A DNA stretch of 64,000 nt from Pyronema omphalodes (lineage: Eukaryota > Ascomycota > Pezizomycetes > Pezizales > Pyronemataceae): contig JAJJXM010000013.1 in the NCBI GenBank assembly GCA_024516155.1, positions 744,001-808,000 on the forward strand, in the 5' to 3' direction. The position numbers and the translations under genes were made by a program. Shown piece by piece: positions 44,252-55,418 of this stretch. How positions within the stretch are numbered: position 1 is the first letter of the stretch; the number at the start of each line of letters is the position of its first letter. The notes under the pieces were generated by a model. The model was given only the letters and a program-made list of their open reading frames with translations. It made no database searches and had not been told where the DNA came from.

Positions 44252-46078
44252 TTAATGTCTTTCACCCTCTCCCACGGTGTACCCTCTCGCGACACCACTT
44301 CTTCCCTCCTCCACCAATGCTCCCTCCTCTTCAACCTCCAAATCACTTCCCAACCCCTGCCACGTCCTCTTATCTCTCAAAAACATCGCCGCTGGTGACA
44401 CCACACCACCGGATGCCATCAGCTCCTTTTGTCTATTGCTCATTGTCAACGCCGTACTTGACTCCTCTCCCTCTTTCTCCTTCTTCGTGCTCTCTTTCTT
44501 GATAACCCTTGTGCTCTGAATATATCTTCCAGTCCTCAAATCAAACTCCGGAGGTGCGTCTTCATCATCGTCTTCTTCCTCGTCCTCATCTTCCTTCTCC
44601 GCCTCTTCCAATTCCTTCTTCCTCTCTTCATGCCTCTTTAACACATCTCCCAGATCCGCAACCCACCCACCAGTCCACTCTCTTTCTCCTAACGCAATCG
44701 ATAACTCCCAAGGTGTAATAACCGGTCTCCACCAGCCTCTTCCTTCCGTTCCTCCTACGACTCCTTGCTCCCAGCATCCAATTCCTACCCAGACTTCGAT
44801 TTCTGAAAAGTTGGCGACTTTTTCAACGTTGACTTTACCGACTACTACGAGATATGATTTCCGTTCTGCAGCGGCGATTTGTCGCTTAAGGTGGGATATC
44901 ATTGGGAGGTAGTGTTTGATATTCAAGGTATTGACTAGAATTCCGATGATGCTCGCGCTCTTGGCATGGGAGAGAAGGGCGTAACGTCGACGGAGAAGAG
45001 GGGAGGTGAGGGTTGATTCAACTGTTGAGGTGGCCGGGGAGAAGTAGTTGATTCCTGCTACTCTTGACGACAGAATCAAGAGCAAAGAAGGGAGGGGCTC
45101 GGAAAGATGGAAAATTTCATATTCCCTAAGCTCGTCCTCATTTGTGGTTGGTACAGTACGGTTAGGGATGAGAGAGGCGGGGTCGTGGATGATTTCTGTG
45201 GGGAAGATGTTGGTGTAGCCGGCAGCTTTGAGAGCTTCGTAGACAGGCTTTGTTTGAGAGGCGTAGGTGACATCGGACATGAGGATGACCTTGGTGTTGA
45301 GGTCCGGGTAGGTCTTCTTGAAGCCGTCAACTGCGGCGGGAATTGAGAGTGGGTTTGAGGTGAAAACATATATTACGGGAAGGCGAGAAGTGGGAGAGAG
45401 GCAGCTCCGTCCATAGTGCACGAGGACGTCGGCGGAGGCATGTTCGGCGGCGATTTCGTCGACACAGCAGGCGGCATAGGAGGTATCGGCGAGGATGAAG
45501 ACTTTGCGTTCGGTGGTGGCCGTGGTCTCGGAGCAGCATCCAGTAGACTTCTCACCGCCTTTACAGCAGGAGTTGCCAGAGGTGGTAGGCTTGCTTTCTG
45601 AGCAGCATCCAGTATTCTTTTCTCCTCCCTGACAACACGAGTCTGTGGCGGGCTTGATCTCCGAGCAACAACCAGTAGACTTCTCGCCTCCTTTGCAACA
45701 GTCGTCTGTTGTAGCCTTCTCTCCGCAGCAGGTAGCATCCTTGGGACCTCCCTTACAGCACTCATCCTTCACCTCCGAGCTCTGAATACCCTCATTGATT
45801 CCCCTGTAGATTAAAGAATAAACTCTTTCACTATCCCTCAACCTCTCGTCCGGAAATTGAAGCGCAACACGTTTGTAGCCTCCTTCTCTGAGCTCTTTCA
45901 CAGTTCTGTCGATCTCGTGCATCTGCTTGAACTCCTCCTCCGGGAGGTCTTTGTATGAAGGGGTCTCGGCGGATGCATCGTCGGTTTTGAACAAATGGTC
46001 ATCGGGGGTCGATAACACTGGGGCGACAGTCGGCGGGGGCGCGGTCGCGGAATCGATAGTAACTTCGACGTCAGACAT
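44252..46078 (-). CDS. DPH2: Dph2, diphthamide synthesis subunit, with a cysteine-pair repeat insertion
   Basis: A single exon of 608 residues. Family marks include YKRVALQFPDERLRDSERVY, VFILADTSYAACCVDEIAAE, VLVHYGRSCLSPT, SDVTYASQT and EVWVGIGCWEQGV. The C-terminus has PPEFDLRTGRY. Dph2 works with Dph1 and Dph3 in the first step of diphthamide formation on eEF2: transfer of the aminocarboxypropyl group by a radical SAM iron-sulfur chemistry, in the cytosol. Residues 105-185 are an unusual insertion with eight Cys-Cys pairs spaced about ten residues apart (CCKGGEKSTGCCSE type) inside the N-terminal domain. An acidic run (EDEDEEEDDDEDA) lies near the C-terminus. It shares a 206-bp divergent promoter with JIP5. 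Confidence 0.93.
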   Translation of the reverse strand: MSDVEVTIDSATAPPPTVAPVLSTPDDHLFKTDDASAETPSYKDLPEEEFKQMHEIDRTVKELREGGYKRVALQFPDERLRDSERVYSLIYRGINEGIQSSEVKDECCKGGPKDATCCGEKATTDDCCKGGEKSTGCCSEIKPATDSCCQGGEKNTGCCSESKPTTSGNSCCKGGEKSTGCCSETTATTERKVFILADTSYAACCVDEIAAEHASADVLVHYGRSCLSPTSRLPVIYVFTSNPLSIPAAVDGFKKTYPDLNTKVILMSDVTYASQTKPVYEALKAAGYTNIFPTEIIHDPASLIPNRTVPTTNEDELREYEIFHLSEPLPSLLLILSSRVAGINYFSPATSTVESTLTSPLLRRRYALLSHAKSASIIGILVNTLNIKHYLPMISHLKRQIAAAERKSYLVVVGKVNVEKVANFSEIEVWVGIGCWEQGVVGGTEGRGWWRPVITPWELSIALGEREWTGGWVADLGDVLKRHEERKKELEEAEKEDEDEEEDDDEDAPPEFDLRTGRYIQSTRVIKKESTKKEKEGEESSTALTMSNRQKELMASGGVVSPAAMFLRDKRTWQGLGSDLEVEEEGALVEEGRSGVARGYTVGEGERH

Positions 46079-46284
46079 TTTGTTCGGCGGGGAACTTTTA
46101 CTTAAAAAGGTGGGGTGGAATTTATATCGCGCTATTTTATGCAGCTCTTCGCGCTAGGATCGGGGGTTAGGGCTGGGTGATACGCGAAATTTTTGGCATC
46201 TTTTGAAATCGCGAATTCCCAGAAGCTCGCGAAGCCCGCAAATACCTGAGACGGCGATAATTTTTTCCAACTACGACAAAATTC
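46079..46284. promoter_or_regulatory. Divergent DPH2/JIP5 promoter
   Basis: Only 206 bp separate the two start codons, and both genes serve translation or ribosome production. Several CGCGA-type words occur (TCGCGCTA, GATACGCGAA, ATCGCGAATT, CTCGCGAAG), but none is a recognised site. Confidence 0.5.
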
Positions 46285-47634
46285 ATGAAAATGGCGACGC
46301 AATACGAAGCAAGAAGTGTTAAACTAACAGCCGATTTATTTTCCCTCGCTGTACACCCTACCCGCCCTCTCTTCGCCGCTGGTCTCAGCTCCGGTCATGT
46401 CTACAGCTACACCTGGCCCTCCTCCGCAGCCGATGAAGACGCCAATGAATCCGACGACGACGAAACTCCCGCTACAGTTCCCACGGAAGCTGACTATACT
46501 GTAGCCTGGAAGACTCACCGCCACAAAAACGGTGGCTGTCGTAGTGTCATCTACTCCCACGACGGTCAAACTCTCTACACCGCCGGCAAAGACGGAATTC
46601 TCAAAGCTGCCTCCTCTGAAACCGGTCGCGTTGTATCAAAATCAGTTCTGCCGAAAGACGATGCTGCTTCTGTTCTCCTCCCTCTTTCCGCTCAGCACCT
46701 GTTGTTGGGAACTGATGAGGGAAATATCCATCTCTTCGACTTAAGAACACCTTCTACTCTACCTGCTAAAGCAAATGCCTCATGGATGAATGTACACGAT
46801 GACCATATCTCCTCTCTTCTCGCTCTACCCGCTACTGCAGCTTCTACAACCGGATTCTCTCGCACCTTCATTTCTACCGGTGATACTACTCTCAGCAGTT
46901 TTGATGTACGTAAACCCGGCAAGGCTTTGGCACGGTCCGAACCCCAGGAAGATGAGATTCTTTGCTCCTCCTTCACCGCACATGCGCCTTCCCGGAACAC
47001 CGGTGGATCAGAAAAGGTTTTGACCGGAACATCTTCGGGAGTTGTTACTACATGGAACAAGGGATTTTGGGAGGATCATCAAGAGCGTATTCCATTGAGT
47101 AGGAAGACAGGAGATTCTATTGATTCGATTATTACGTTACCTGAGGACTTTGAGATCACCGGAGCTGGATATGGAACTTTCTTTGCGGCTGGAAGTGGGG
47201 ATGGTAAAGTGCGGATTGTCAAGATGGGTGGTAACAAGGTGGTGGCTACACTAGCTCATGCTATGTCGGCAGATGAGGCGAGGATTGCAGCGGGAGGAAA
47301 ATTGAAGAAGGGAGATCTACTGGAGGGACTCGAGGAGGGTGTTAGTGCGCTGTCTGTGGATTGTGATGGACGCATTGTTTCTGGAGGTGGGTTAGTAGTC
47401 AAGATTTGGTCCGAAAAGGAGGCTCAGGAGGGAGAGGAAGAGAAGGAAGGGAAGAAGAGGAAGGGTGATGACAGTGATGATGATTCGGACGATGATGACA
47501 GTGATGTGGAGGGAGAGAGTTCGGATGATGAGAAGGAGAGGAAGAAGAGAAAGAAGAGAAAGAGGACGGGTGGAAAGGGTAAGGCAAAGAGTGCGGGTGT
47601 GAAGAATGTCCACTCTTTCGCTGGGTTGGATTAA
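46285..47634 (+). CDS. JIP5: WD-repeat protein Jip5
   Basis: A single exon of 449 residues. It matches the Jip5 family: VKLTADLFSLAVHPTRPL at the start, HKNGGCRSVIYSHDGQTLY, then TAGKDGILKAASSETGRVV. Further WD blades follow (LLLGTDEGNIHLFDLR, TFISTGDTTLSSFDVRKPG). The C-terminus is acidic then basic (DDSDDDSDDDDSD, KERKKRKKRKRT), as in nucleolar proteins. Jip5 (WDR55 in animals) is known to take part in 60S ribosome production. Two ATG codons lie two codons apart (46285, 46291); either could start the protein. The gene is divergent from DPH2. Confidence 0.92.
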   Translation: MKMATQYEARSVKLTADLFSLAVHPTRPLFAAGLSSGHVYSYTWPSSAADEDANESDDDETPATVPTEADYTVAWKTHRHKNGGCRSVIYSHDGQTLYTAGKDGILKAASSETGRVVSKSVLPKDDAASVLLPLSAQHLLLGTDEGNIHLFDLRTPSTLPAKANASWMNVHDDHISSLLALPATAASTTGFSRTFISTGDTTLSSFDVRKPGKALARSEPQEDEILCSSFTAHAPSRNTGGSEKVLTGTSSGVVTTWNKGFWEDHQERIPLSRKTGDSIDSIITLPEDFEITGAGYGTFFAAGSGDGKVRIVKMGGNKVVATLAHAMSADEARIAAGGKLKKGDLLEGLEEGVSALSVDCDGRIVSGGGLVVKIWSEKEAQEGEEEKEGKKRKGDDSDDDSDDDDSDVEGESSDDEKERKKRKKRKRTGGKGKAKSAGVKNVHSFAGLD

Positions 47635-48297
47635 TGTTGTGATACATTTTTGTAAATAATTGTTTTCCATGTTTATTTCTCAAAAAAGTTGGCGTTTGGA
47701 TCAATGGTTACTTCCATTGAAATTTTCATTATTTTCCACTATCCGGTGGTATGAATTTTATTGGAGCTACAGATTTATCGTACGACTATTGTGAACCCCA
47801 AAAGTGAAGCTCTGGCTATGTCGTGACGTAATGCCTCAAAAGCGAGGGGTAAAACCGTGTCCATATTCCTGAATTCATGATTTTTGTCCCGGTTGACGAC
47901 TTGATCCGCCCGAAGCGCCGTGGAAAGTCCTCTAGCGACTATTTGCAGCCGAAGTCCCAAAATTGATGATTCCATGGAAATTTATTGTCTACACTAGCGT
48001 GGACTAGACATGATCCATCATTTCATGGATCTGTATCAATATTTCATTGGAAATGAGCAAAGCAACTCAGAATCTTCAAGTCGAGTGTTGCGTAATGTTT
48101 CGTGTCGTCGAGAGACATTCTGCAGAATACACAGTCGTGATGCTCAATCTCGTCCCTTCAACTTGGTTGGTTAGTCCTTTTCTATCTCAGCTTCATGGCT
48201 TCCCGTTACCCTTGCGAGTAAATATTCAACGTCATAAACTCCATTTACTTCAATTATAGTCACAAAATCCGTCAAGCGACGTCCAACGGGCCCAAGT
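47635..48297. other. Intergenic, no gene seen
   Basis: Spacer upstream of the large disordered-protein gene. Short frames lack domains, and no repeat or RNA gene is recognised. Confidence 0.55.
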
Positions 48298-51200
48298 ATG
48301 AAGATTCCGCCGCTACCTAAGAAAGATGCCGCGGACCATCAGACTCGAGATAAACGTGCCAGAAAGGAAGATTCATTGACGTCACTCTCAAAGAAATCAC
48401 CTACGTCAACGAATTTGCAAAATTTGTTTGGTTCACTAAATAAGCGTGTAACTTTATCTGGTTCGATCACTTTACCTGCAAATACCTCGATTCCTTATAT
48501 TTCGACAGTACCTTCGTCGAAATTACTTATTTCACCGTTACAGCGTTTCAAAGCTTCGATACCCCGATCTTACGATACAACTCAAGATACTAAATCTATT
48601 GAAGCCCCCGAGAAGCCTACGACCCCACATTCGCCAACCGTCACACCGCAGCTTAGAAGCCGAATACCGATACCTGTGAAAGAGTCGCCGGCATCTTCTC
48701 CTGTCGTATCCTCTTCTCTGTCCTCTACCTCTTCTTTCAGTTTCACTTCGCATCCTATTCCCCCTTCAGCTGATACAGATTCCTCTACTGCTTCTACACC
48801 CTCTGCTTTGACTAAAGATTTAAAACAAATCACTCTTCAACGTAGATTTGGAAGCCGTATTCCAATCAACTCTTCGAAAGCTTCCTCACCTCTTACCACC
48901 TCGGGAACCAGAGCTACCCGAAATTCCCCAGATCCCCCAGCTTCCTTTCAATTCCCTTCTCCTTCTACCACCCCCAAATCGTCCAAATCTTCACAATTCC
49001 TCCCATACCCTAACCCATCGAGATCCTGCAATTTAAAGGCCTCTCACACTTCTGCTAATAAAGAGAACACGATGACTTGGTTTAAGAAATCCAAGGTATG
49101 ATTGATCGGACGTTGCTAGACGTTTTTGAGATTTATGTCTCTGTATATCGTACTCTGTCTTATATCTCTTTATACCGTACTCTGTCATGAGCTAACGGTC
49201 TACAGGCCTCTGCCAGTTCCGGAAACGTGTCCAAAGGAGTATCGGTGGCTAAAGACGCAGCTGCCATTCGTGCTGCTCCTATTACTGCTACTTTGCCTAC
49301 CGATGTTGCCTTGAAACCGGGAGGAGAGAGTGGTAGTAGCCCCCCAATTAACGACAACAATAACCTTCAAAACACCTCGGAAAATCTGACTATGCATGCC
49401 ATTCTTCACGGCCCGGTTCATGAATCATCTGCATCTAGAAACCGATCTTCCTCCTTGATGCCTACAGGCGACGGTCATCAACAGCCAGCAGCAAAGAAGG
49501 CGGGCCCATTTTCTTTTCTTCGCAAGTACACAGGCGGAAATAGGAAAAAACCGAAAGAGAGCCTACGAGAGCAATTGCTTGATAGCCTTACCGAATTCCC
49601 CTTCCAATCTGCTTTCAATAACGAAGCTGCACATGAACGCTATGATCCCACCACCAATAATAACAAGTTGGCCAAGGCGTATACTGCTCAAAACAAACCC
49701 CGATCTGACAGGGATAGGGACATCCAAGCGTCACGTGCCACCTTCCCCCCTGTCATATCACCATTTGATAGGAGAAAGTCCAGAAGGGATCGAATTTACA
49801 AAGATGGAACATCTCAACATTCGCATTCACCACCGCCACGAGCCCAAGCGGCTCCTGCGGTCCAAAAACCCACCCGTCCTGCGCTGAGAAGGTATGGGAA
49901 CTATCCACCGACAGCTCCACCTTCGAGACATCCGTCGCTTGATCTCCGTCGGGTCCCACACGGTACTTCGCTGGAATCGTATACAGCATACCGCGAATTA
50001 CCACCGACTGCACAGGGCTCACAACGCTCGTCGCTTGATCTCCGGAGATTCAGTCATCACAGAATCTTTCCGGTGCATGTTGATATCGCTAGTAATCAGC
50101 AACTAGTCGACTCAGAAAGTTCCTTGTCGCCGTCATCGCAATCTGCTTTCAGTTCTTTGGACCCGTTTGGATATCAGTTCTATCTAGAATCAGTTGAAAC
50201 GGCCATTTTAGAACATCAATCTCTTTCACATGAATCAGAAATCACAAGCGGAAACAGCAATCAACCTTTGTTTGACCAACAAGAAGAAATAGGAGCAAAC
50301 TTCGAGGTGAACTCGTCACCAGGTCAACAGCATGGCCCATACGGTTTGTATACAACAAAAGAGGAAGTGTCACAATTAGACAATAAGCCACAACGCGAAC
50401 TACAGGACTTAGCAGAGAAACTCCATCGCCGTCTGCTAGAAGAGCAAAATCGGATGTTTGAACAGCGCAAACGGGCTGCTTTATCTGGGAGAGCTGGGAG
50501 AGCTGGGATGCTGGACGTTGAACATCCTTCAGCAAGCAATTTGAAGGCCAGCTATCCGCCTACAAAACTGAGTGATTCAGCACGATCTTCGGCGGAGATG
50601 CGCAGAGTTGGATCCAAGCCCTCTTTGCAAGACTTGGAGAGACAATGTGGACCATCATTTTCTCGTTCAACAGCTTCCTCATCTCGAAGGACTTCGTCAA
50701 TTCTCGACCGCAGACTACAGGCGGAGAGAGAAGCCCTGGAGAATGTTTCCCGGGGGCGGACGTCTGGGGTTCCCGAGTTCCAAGCTCACAGAACCTTGAA
50801 TCGTGGTATTATGAGGCACCTGTCACCATCCCATGATGAAACCTACATCCCACCTCCGGCTTATGTCAGCCCCAAGTCGTCGCGCATCAATCTCGTTGAG
50901 ATTGCGGAATCTGTCCGCGCCCTTGCTAACAATGGATACACTCCTCGTGGGAGAGCAAGCGCCTCCTTAGCCAGCGATTCCTTGGGAAACGCAGCAACTT
51001 TAACTCGCAGGGTGTCTTCTTCTAATGTGGATGGTTTCACCTTGTCCCCTCGCGGGAAGTGCTCCAATATAACCAGTGCAGGAGCGTCAGGCAGAAATTC
51101 CTTAGATGTGCCTGGAGGATCCCTTACCTTTCGCCGCACAAAGTCCCTAGCATGCGTCCACCCTTTATCGCAGGTGGAATCCGTCGAGTCTCGCGTCCCA

Positions 51201-52010
51201 ACTCCCCACCCTGAAATCTGCCAACAATATCGGGACGTCTCCATGAACGTTGACCACCCTGAGATACCTGATATCTTCGAGCCCCCAGAAGAACATAGAG
51301 AATACGGCCTATACAACACCATAGCCCACCCACCGAATTCCGCCCCCCGCACTGATATCCGCCATCTCTTCCCCGGTTACGCAGAAGCTGGCCCTTCAAG
51401 CTCAAATCAATCTGCGACACCTTCCGGGAGACCACGAATTCTCTCAACCCGAGCGGAACGAGCAGCGGAACGAGCCTCCCGAGCCGCAGAGCTTGAGGAA
51501 AGTGTTAGGACGATCAGAAAACGGGCTTCTGACGCAAGTGTCACTGGATCGCTCCTTACGAGCAGAAGATCTGATATCAACATTCCTTCCACCGCTGCTA
51601 CTTCTTCGTCAGTCATAGCTCGGAGTGCTACACCTGTACCTACTCCACCGCCCCAGGAATCGGATGATACGATTATTGTCAATGTTCCAGCCTTGCCAAA
51701 TGCAGAGTTGCAGGAGCTTAGAAGGGTGACGACCGATATGCCAATCGAGTTTTGGTTGGGAAGATTTTCGGGAATGCTCGATCGCATTGCTACCATGAAT
51801 CTGAACGTCTCTGGAACGGATTTCAATTACAAGGGGTATGTCATGCAGAGATTGAAGAATGATGTGGGGAGTGAGGCGGCCATGAAGAGTTTTAACGACT
51901 TCTACTACTATATGATTAATAAGAGGACTGGGGACGAGTGGTATGAGGGCTATAAGGATAGGGATAGGGACGTAGTTAAGAAGATTGTTTTAAACGAGGT
52001 GGATGAGTAG
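48298..52010 (+). CDS. Large disordered protein with conserved-looking C-terminus, function unknown
   Basis: Exons 48298..49095 and 49206..52010 join in phase 0 across a 110-nt intron to 1,200 residues. Most of the chain is Ser/Pro/Thr/Arg-rich and disordered. SRIPIPVKESP and SRIPINSSK are related short motifs. PPTAPPSRHPSLDLRR and PPTAQGSQRSSLDLRR form a tandem pair that resembles phosphorylation sites. A coiled segment (LQDLAEKLHRRLLEEQNRM) sits mid-chain. The last 100 residues look folded: LRRVTTDMPIEFWLGRFSGM, then FNDFYYYMINKRTGDEWYEG. I do not recognise a named family. The PIEFWLGRF stretch looks like a domain shared among uncharacterised fungal proteins, but that is recollection rather than a search result. 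Confidence 0.75.
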
Positions 52011-52704
52011 GATTCGGCTGGGTAATAATTAAGGAGGATGACTGAAAGATTGAAAGGGTATTAGATAGAAATTTTGAACCGCACGGGTTTTGCAGGCTAT
52101 TATCCGGTGCGCGGTAATTTTTATTCTTTTGGATCCAACATCCTATTTTTATTTTATTTTATTTTATTTTTAATTTTTTTTTCGTAAAACGGATTTAGAG
52201 TAACTTACTGTATTATAGTATCTTCATTGATAATTTTTTTTCCCCTCTTTTCAATGACAAATTGAATTGGCCCCGGGGAAGCCAAAAATTTATATCCCAT
52301 TGATATCATGCTGCCGCCTGAAACCGTGCACAGTGACGTACATGCGAAACTTTACAGGCAACCCCCCTGATAACCTCTCAGAATGCCATGTCCTCCTCTT
52401 ATGTACCATTATCCTAAGCCGCATTTACGCCTCACTACAATTTCAGCCAGTAGAATCCTGAATAGGATCCTCTCAGAGTAAACACGTGCATTCGCCTCAT
52501 CGCATGACCCAGCGATAAGATGGCACTACGATAACCTTAAACGTACCTCTATCCACGCTAACGGTCGCGCATCTATCAATCCCTGCAGCAATTTTCTCAC
52601 TGTCGCGCGCGTTTGACTTGATCTATTCTCGAGGGCAGTGGCAGCTTTCCCAGTATACGCGACGTCCCACCACCACCCCCACCAGCACCAGTACCGTCGT
52701 CATC
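52011..52704. other. Intergenic, upstream of RRP17
   Basis: Begins with a TTTTATTTTATTTTATTTTT run (about 52146-52185), a possible transcript-end region for the upstream gene, and ends in the CACCACCCCCACCAG-rich leader of RRP17. No gene is recognised. Confidence 0.55.
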
Positions 52705-53704
52705 ATGCCGCCAAAACCTCGCTCGTCAATGCCCCCGCCGCCAAATAAAAAGGGGAAAACTGCACCGGTGAAAAGAGAGGAGGAAATTACGTTTGATCGT
52801 GCCGCGAGAACGGAATATTTGACTGGATTTCATAAACGGAAGTTGCAGAGAATTAAGGCTGCGAAGGAAGCTGCTGCCGCTATTGAGAAACAGGCAAAGG
52901 CGGAGGCGAAGAAACAGGTATGCTTTATTGCTGGTTGGAGAGTGCTGGAGTTGAGCTGTGGGTGCTGCGGAATTTCGTTGGATTATGCTCAAGGGACGCC
53001 GATGGGCTGCGCTAGATGCTTTCATGTCTCATGCTGAGGACAGGGAATGGAATTATCATGGTTTTTAATTTAATACACTGAAGGCTGACATCATCTTTGT
53101 TTCTAGGTCCGACAAGCCCGTAAAGAAGAACTCGAAGAGCTCGTCACCGCTGGTGCTAAAGCCGCCCGTAAAGCCGCCCGTATCGCCTCCGGCGCCGGTT
53201 ACGAATCTTCCGAAGACGAGTCGGAATTCAGCGGGCTCGATGATGACGATGAAGATGATACCCCTAAGGTTCCTGAGGTGAACAAGGAGGAGCAGTATGT
53301 TGATGAGGATAAGTTTACTACTGTGACTGTCGAGGAGATGGATTTGGATGCTAGCAGTGGGGATGAGGATGAAGAAATGGCGGAGGGAGAGGAGGGCAAG
53401 AAGGAGGGAGAGGAGGGAGATAAGGACGCGGATGGAAAGGATAAGAAGAAGTGGCCGAAGAAGAAGAAGGAGAAGAAGAAGAAGTTTAGATACCTGACAA
53501 AGGCGGAGAGAAAGACGGATAGATGTAAGTCATGCTGTTCCGGGGGATGCTGCATCTATGTCGCACCTTCCAATCTTTGCTATACACTGCTAACATACCC
53601 CTCTAGTCAAGTTAAAGCAGAAGAAGACCAAGATGAGAGAAAAGTTCAAGAACGAGAAACCTGCAGGAGGTCCTGCCAAGGGATCCAAGGGAAAGAAGAA
53701 GTAA
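52705..53704 (+). CDS. RRP17: Rrp17/Nol12-family ribosome-processing protein
   Basis: Three exons (52705..52917, 53107..53524, 53607..53704) give 242 residues with phases closed. Introns are 189 and 82 nt; the second has a CTAAC branch point. The N-terminus is basic and Pro-rich (MPPKPRSSMPPPPNKKGK). EITFDRAARTEYLTGFHKRK, followed by LQRIKAAKEAAA, is the nucleolar protein 12 domain. The centre is acidic, the end strongly basic (KKWPKKKKEKKKKF, KGSKGKKK). Yeast Rrp17 trims pre-rRNA 5' ends in nucleolar pre-60S particles; the same role is expected. The start chosen is the first ATG after the Pro/Thr-rich leader frame, because the family begins just before the basic stretch. Confidence 0.9.
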
Positions 53705-54021
53705 TCCATAATACCGACGATCATTACTGGGATATCCATGGGATAGGAAAGGGGTTAGATAAAAGTTTGGGAGTTATGATGATAGGATGGATCTGTACAA
53801 AATTTTGGTTTGCATGTTCTGTTTTTGAAGCATTTTAATGTTATCATTTCCATTATTGGATACAAAATTGGGCCAGCGTCCAAGTCATGATACATAGTAG
53901 TTGGCTTGAGGGGCGTGGTGGTGAAAAAAAGTATGTTCTGAATTTGTTGGGCGTGGCAGGCATCAGGGCCAGTGTCTCCGGTGAACAAAAAAGATCGTCA
54001 ACTCATCACTCGGCAAAAAAG
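53705..54021. other. Intergenic between RRP17 and tRNA-Arg
   Basis: Unremarkable spacer. The tRNA on the minus strand terminates into its T-rich edge (AAAAAAG at 54015-54021 on the plus strand). Confidence 0.55.
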
Positions 54022-54093
54022 CGACCACGGCAGGACTCGAACCTGCAGCCTTTGCCTTAGGAGGGCAACGCTCTACCATTGAGCCACGAAGCC
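54022..54093 (-). tRNA. tRNA-Arg (anticodon CCU), second copy
   Basis: All 72 bases are identical to 43965..44036 in reverse complement, including the imperfect acceptor stem. A T6 terminator follows on the minus strand. Flanks differ beyond AACG(A/T)CGGC at the 5' side, so identity is confined to the tRNA gene. Confidence 0.93.
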
Positions 54094-54448
54094 GACGTTA
54101 TTACTGCAATTATTCAACCAAATATATACTATTTTTTAGCTTGCTACTCCACCGTCTCCAAGTTCATGATCATCCTCCGCTGCATCTTATCTTAAGCCTG
54201 CAATGACCACACGCAATTCCAGCTCCACTAAATATGGCTATCAAGTACTATTCCAATACTTTACAATCCTCGAAAATCATCCGGCCCTCACAACCACACC
54301 CAATTACCGCCCCGGTCATACCTTCATTCATAAACCCTCATCAATTCTCACATCCCACCAGTTTCCTGTGTGGTGAATGGTTGAGGGTTTTAATTGAAAT
54401 AAATAAAATCCCCTCACTAAATTCTTTTACGAATTACAACTTGGGGGT

Positions 54449-54461
54449 GGGGGGGGGGGGG
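54449..54461. repeat. Poly-G run (13 nt)
   Basis: GGGGGTG followed by a pure G run. Read on the minus strand it is a C run placed like the one between copy A and its tRNA. Confidence 0.85.
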
Positions 54462-54679
54462 AGGCTTCGTTCGATCTAGCCCAGCTGTGCTAGTTTGCTA
54501 CACCCTTGACCAAAATATTGACTACTACTACAGTAGATATCGAGAACTTGTACAATTGTAATCCGCAGCCTACAGAACCAAGATTTCTGGTACTGAAGCG
54601 GGGACCTAGCTTAGCTTCTTCTCTTCGGCGAAAACTCCAAGTATCCAATTCCTTGGCGGTTCATACACACGGTCGGATT

Positions 54680-55418
54680 GAAGATAGAGATGGAGATAGA
54701 GTTTGTCGCGGTTAAATTTTGCCGACGCTTATCGGCGTTAAAGCCACCTTCCCTCACTGGTAAGTAAGACCTCCACTTCCACTTTATCCTCTCTAACCCC
54801 CCCCCCCCCCCCCCCCGGACCTCGCAGCTGATAGAAATCACAGGAGCCTTGAAAAGGGCTTGAATTTACCTAAGTGATGACAAAAATGGGGTATCATAAA
54901 GGATCATTAACCTTGCAAGTTTTCGTTGAAAGATGAAAGATCGCAGTGTTGGATATGCCCGTATCAAATTTTTGTCTGATAGGTACCTGTGATGCTGGAT
55001 ATGCGACTTGCATACGAGCTTGGGGCTGATACCCTTCTGTGCCTGAAAGCCACCTCCCTTTATCTCCCTAACTTCCTCTGTCCTCGCCCACAAGTAAGTA
55101 AGTCTTCCACCTCCATCTCCCACTCAACCCTACAAATGTTAGAAGTTACAGGAGCTCTCCCCAAGGCTGAAACATATCTAAGTGATGACAACATTGGGGT
55201 ATCATAAAGGATTATCAACCTTGCAAGTTTTCGTTGAAAGATGATATAATAATAGTATTACTCTCATTTATGTTCCCAACCGATAGGTTATGACAATAGC
55301 GTTGAAAGATGAAAGATCGCAGTGTTGGATATGCCTGTATCAATTTCTTGTCTGATTGGTACCTGTGATGATGGCTATGCGACCTCCATACGTGCTTGAG
55401 GCTAATGGCAATGAACGA
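54680..55418 (-). repeat. Dispersed repeat, copy B of an inverted pair
   Basis: Reverse complement of copy A (41991..42759) in long shared blocks and in the same order. It also holds two internal units (about 54867-54995 and 55170-55380) with the AACTTGCAAGGTT core and TATCAGACAAAAATTTGAT. It carries its own poly-C run and lacks the hAT element present near copy A. The tRNA copy lies 587 bp beyond its inner edge. Confidence 0.75.
54797..54816. repeat. Poly-C run (20 nt)
   Basis: Uninterrupted run of 20 C inside repeat copy B; copy A has a short G run (GGGGGG) at the matching place on the other orientation. Confidence 0.88.
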
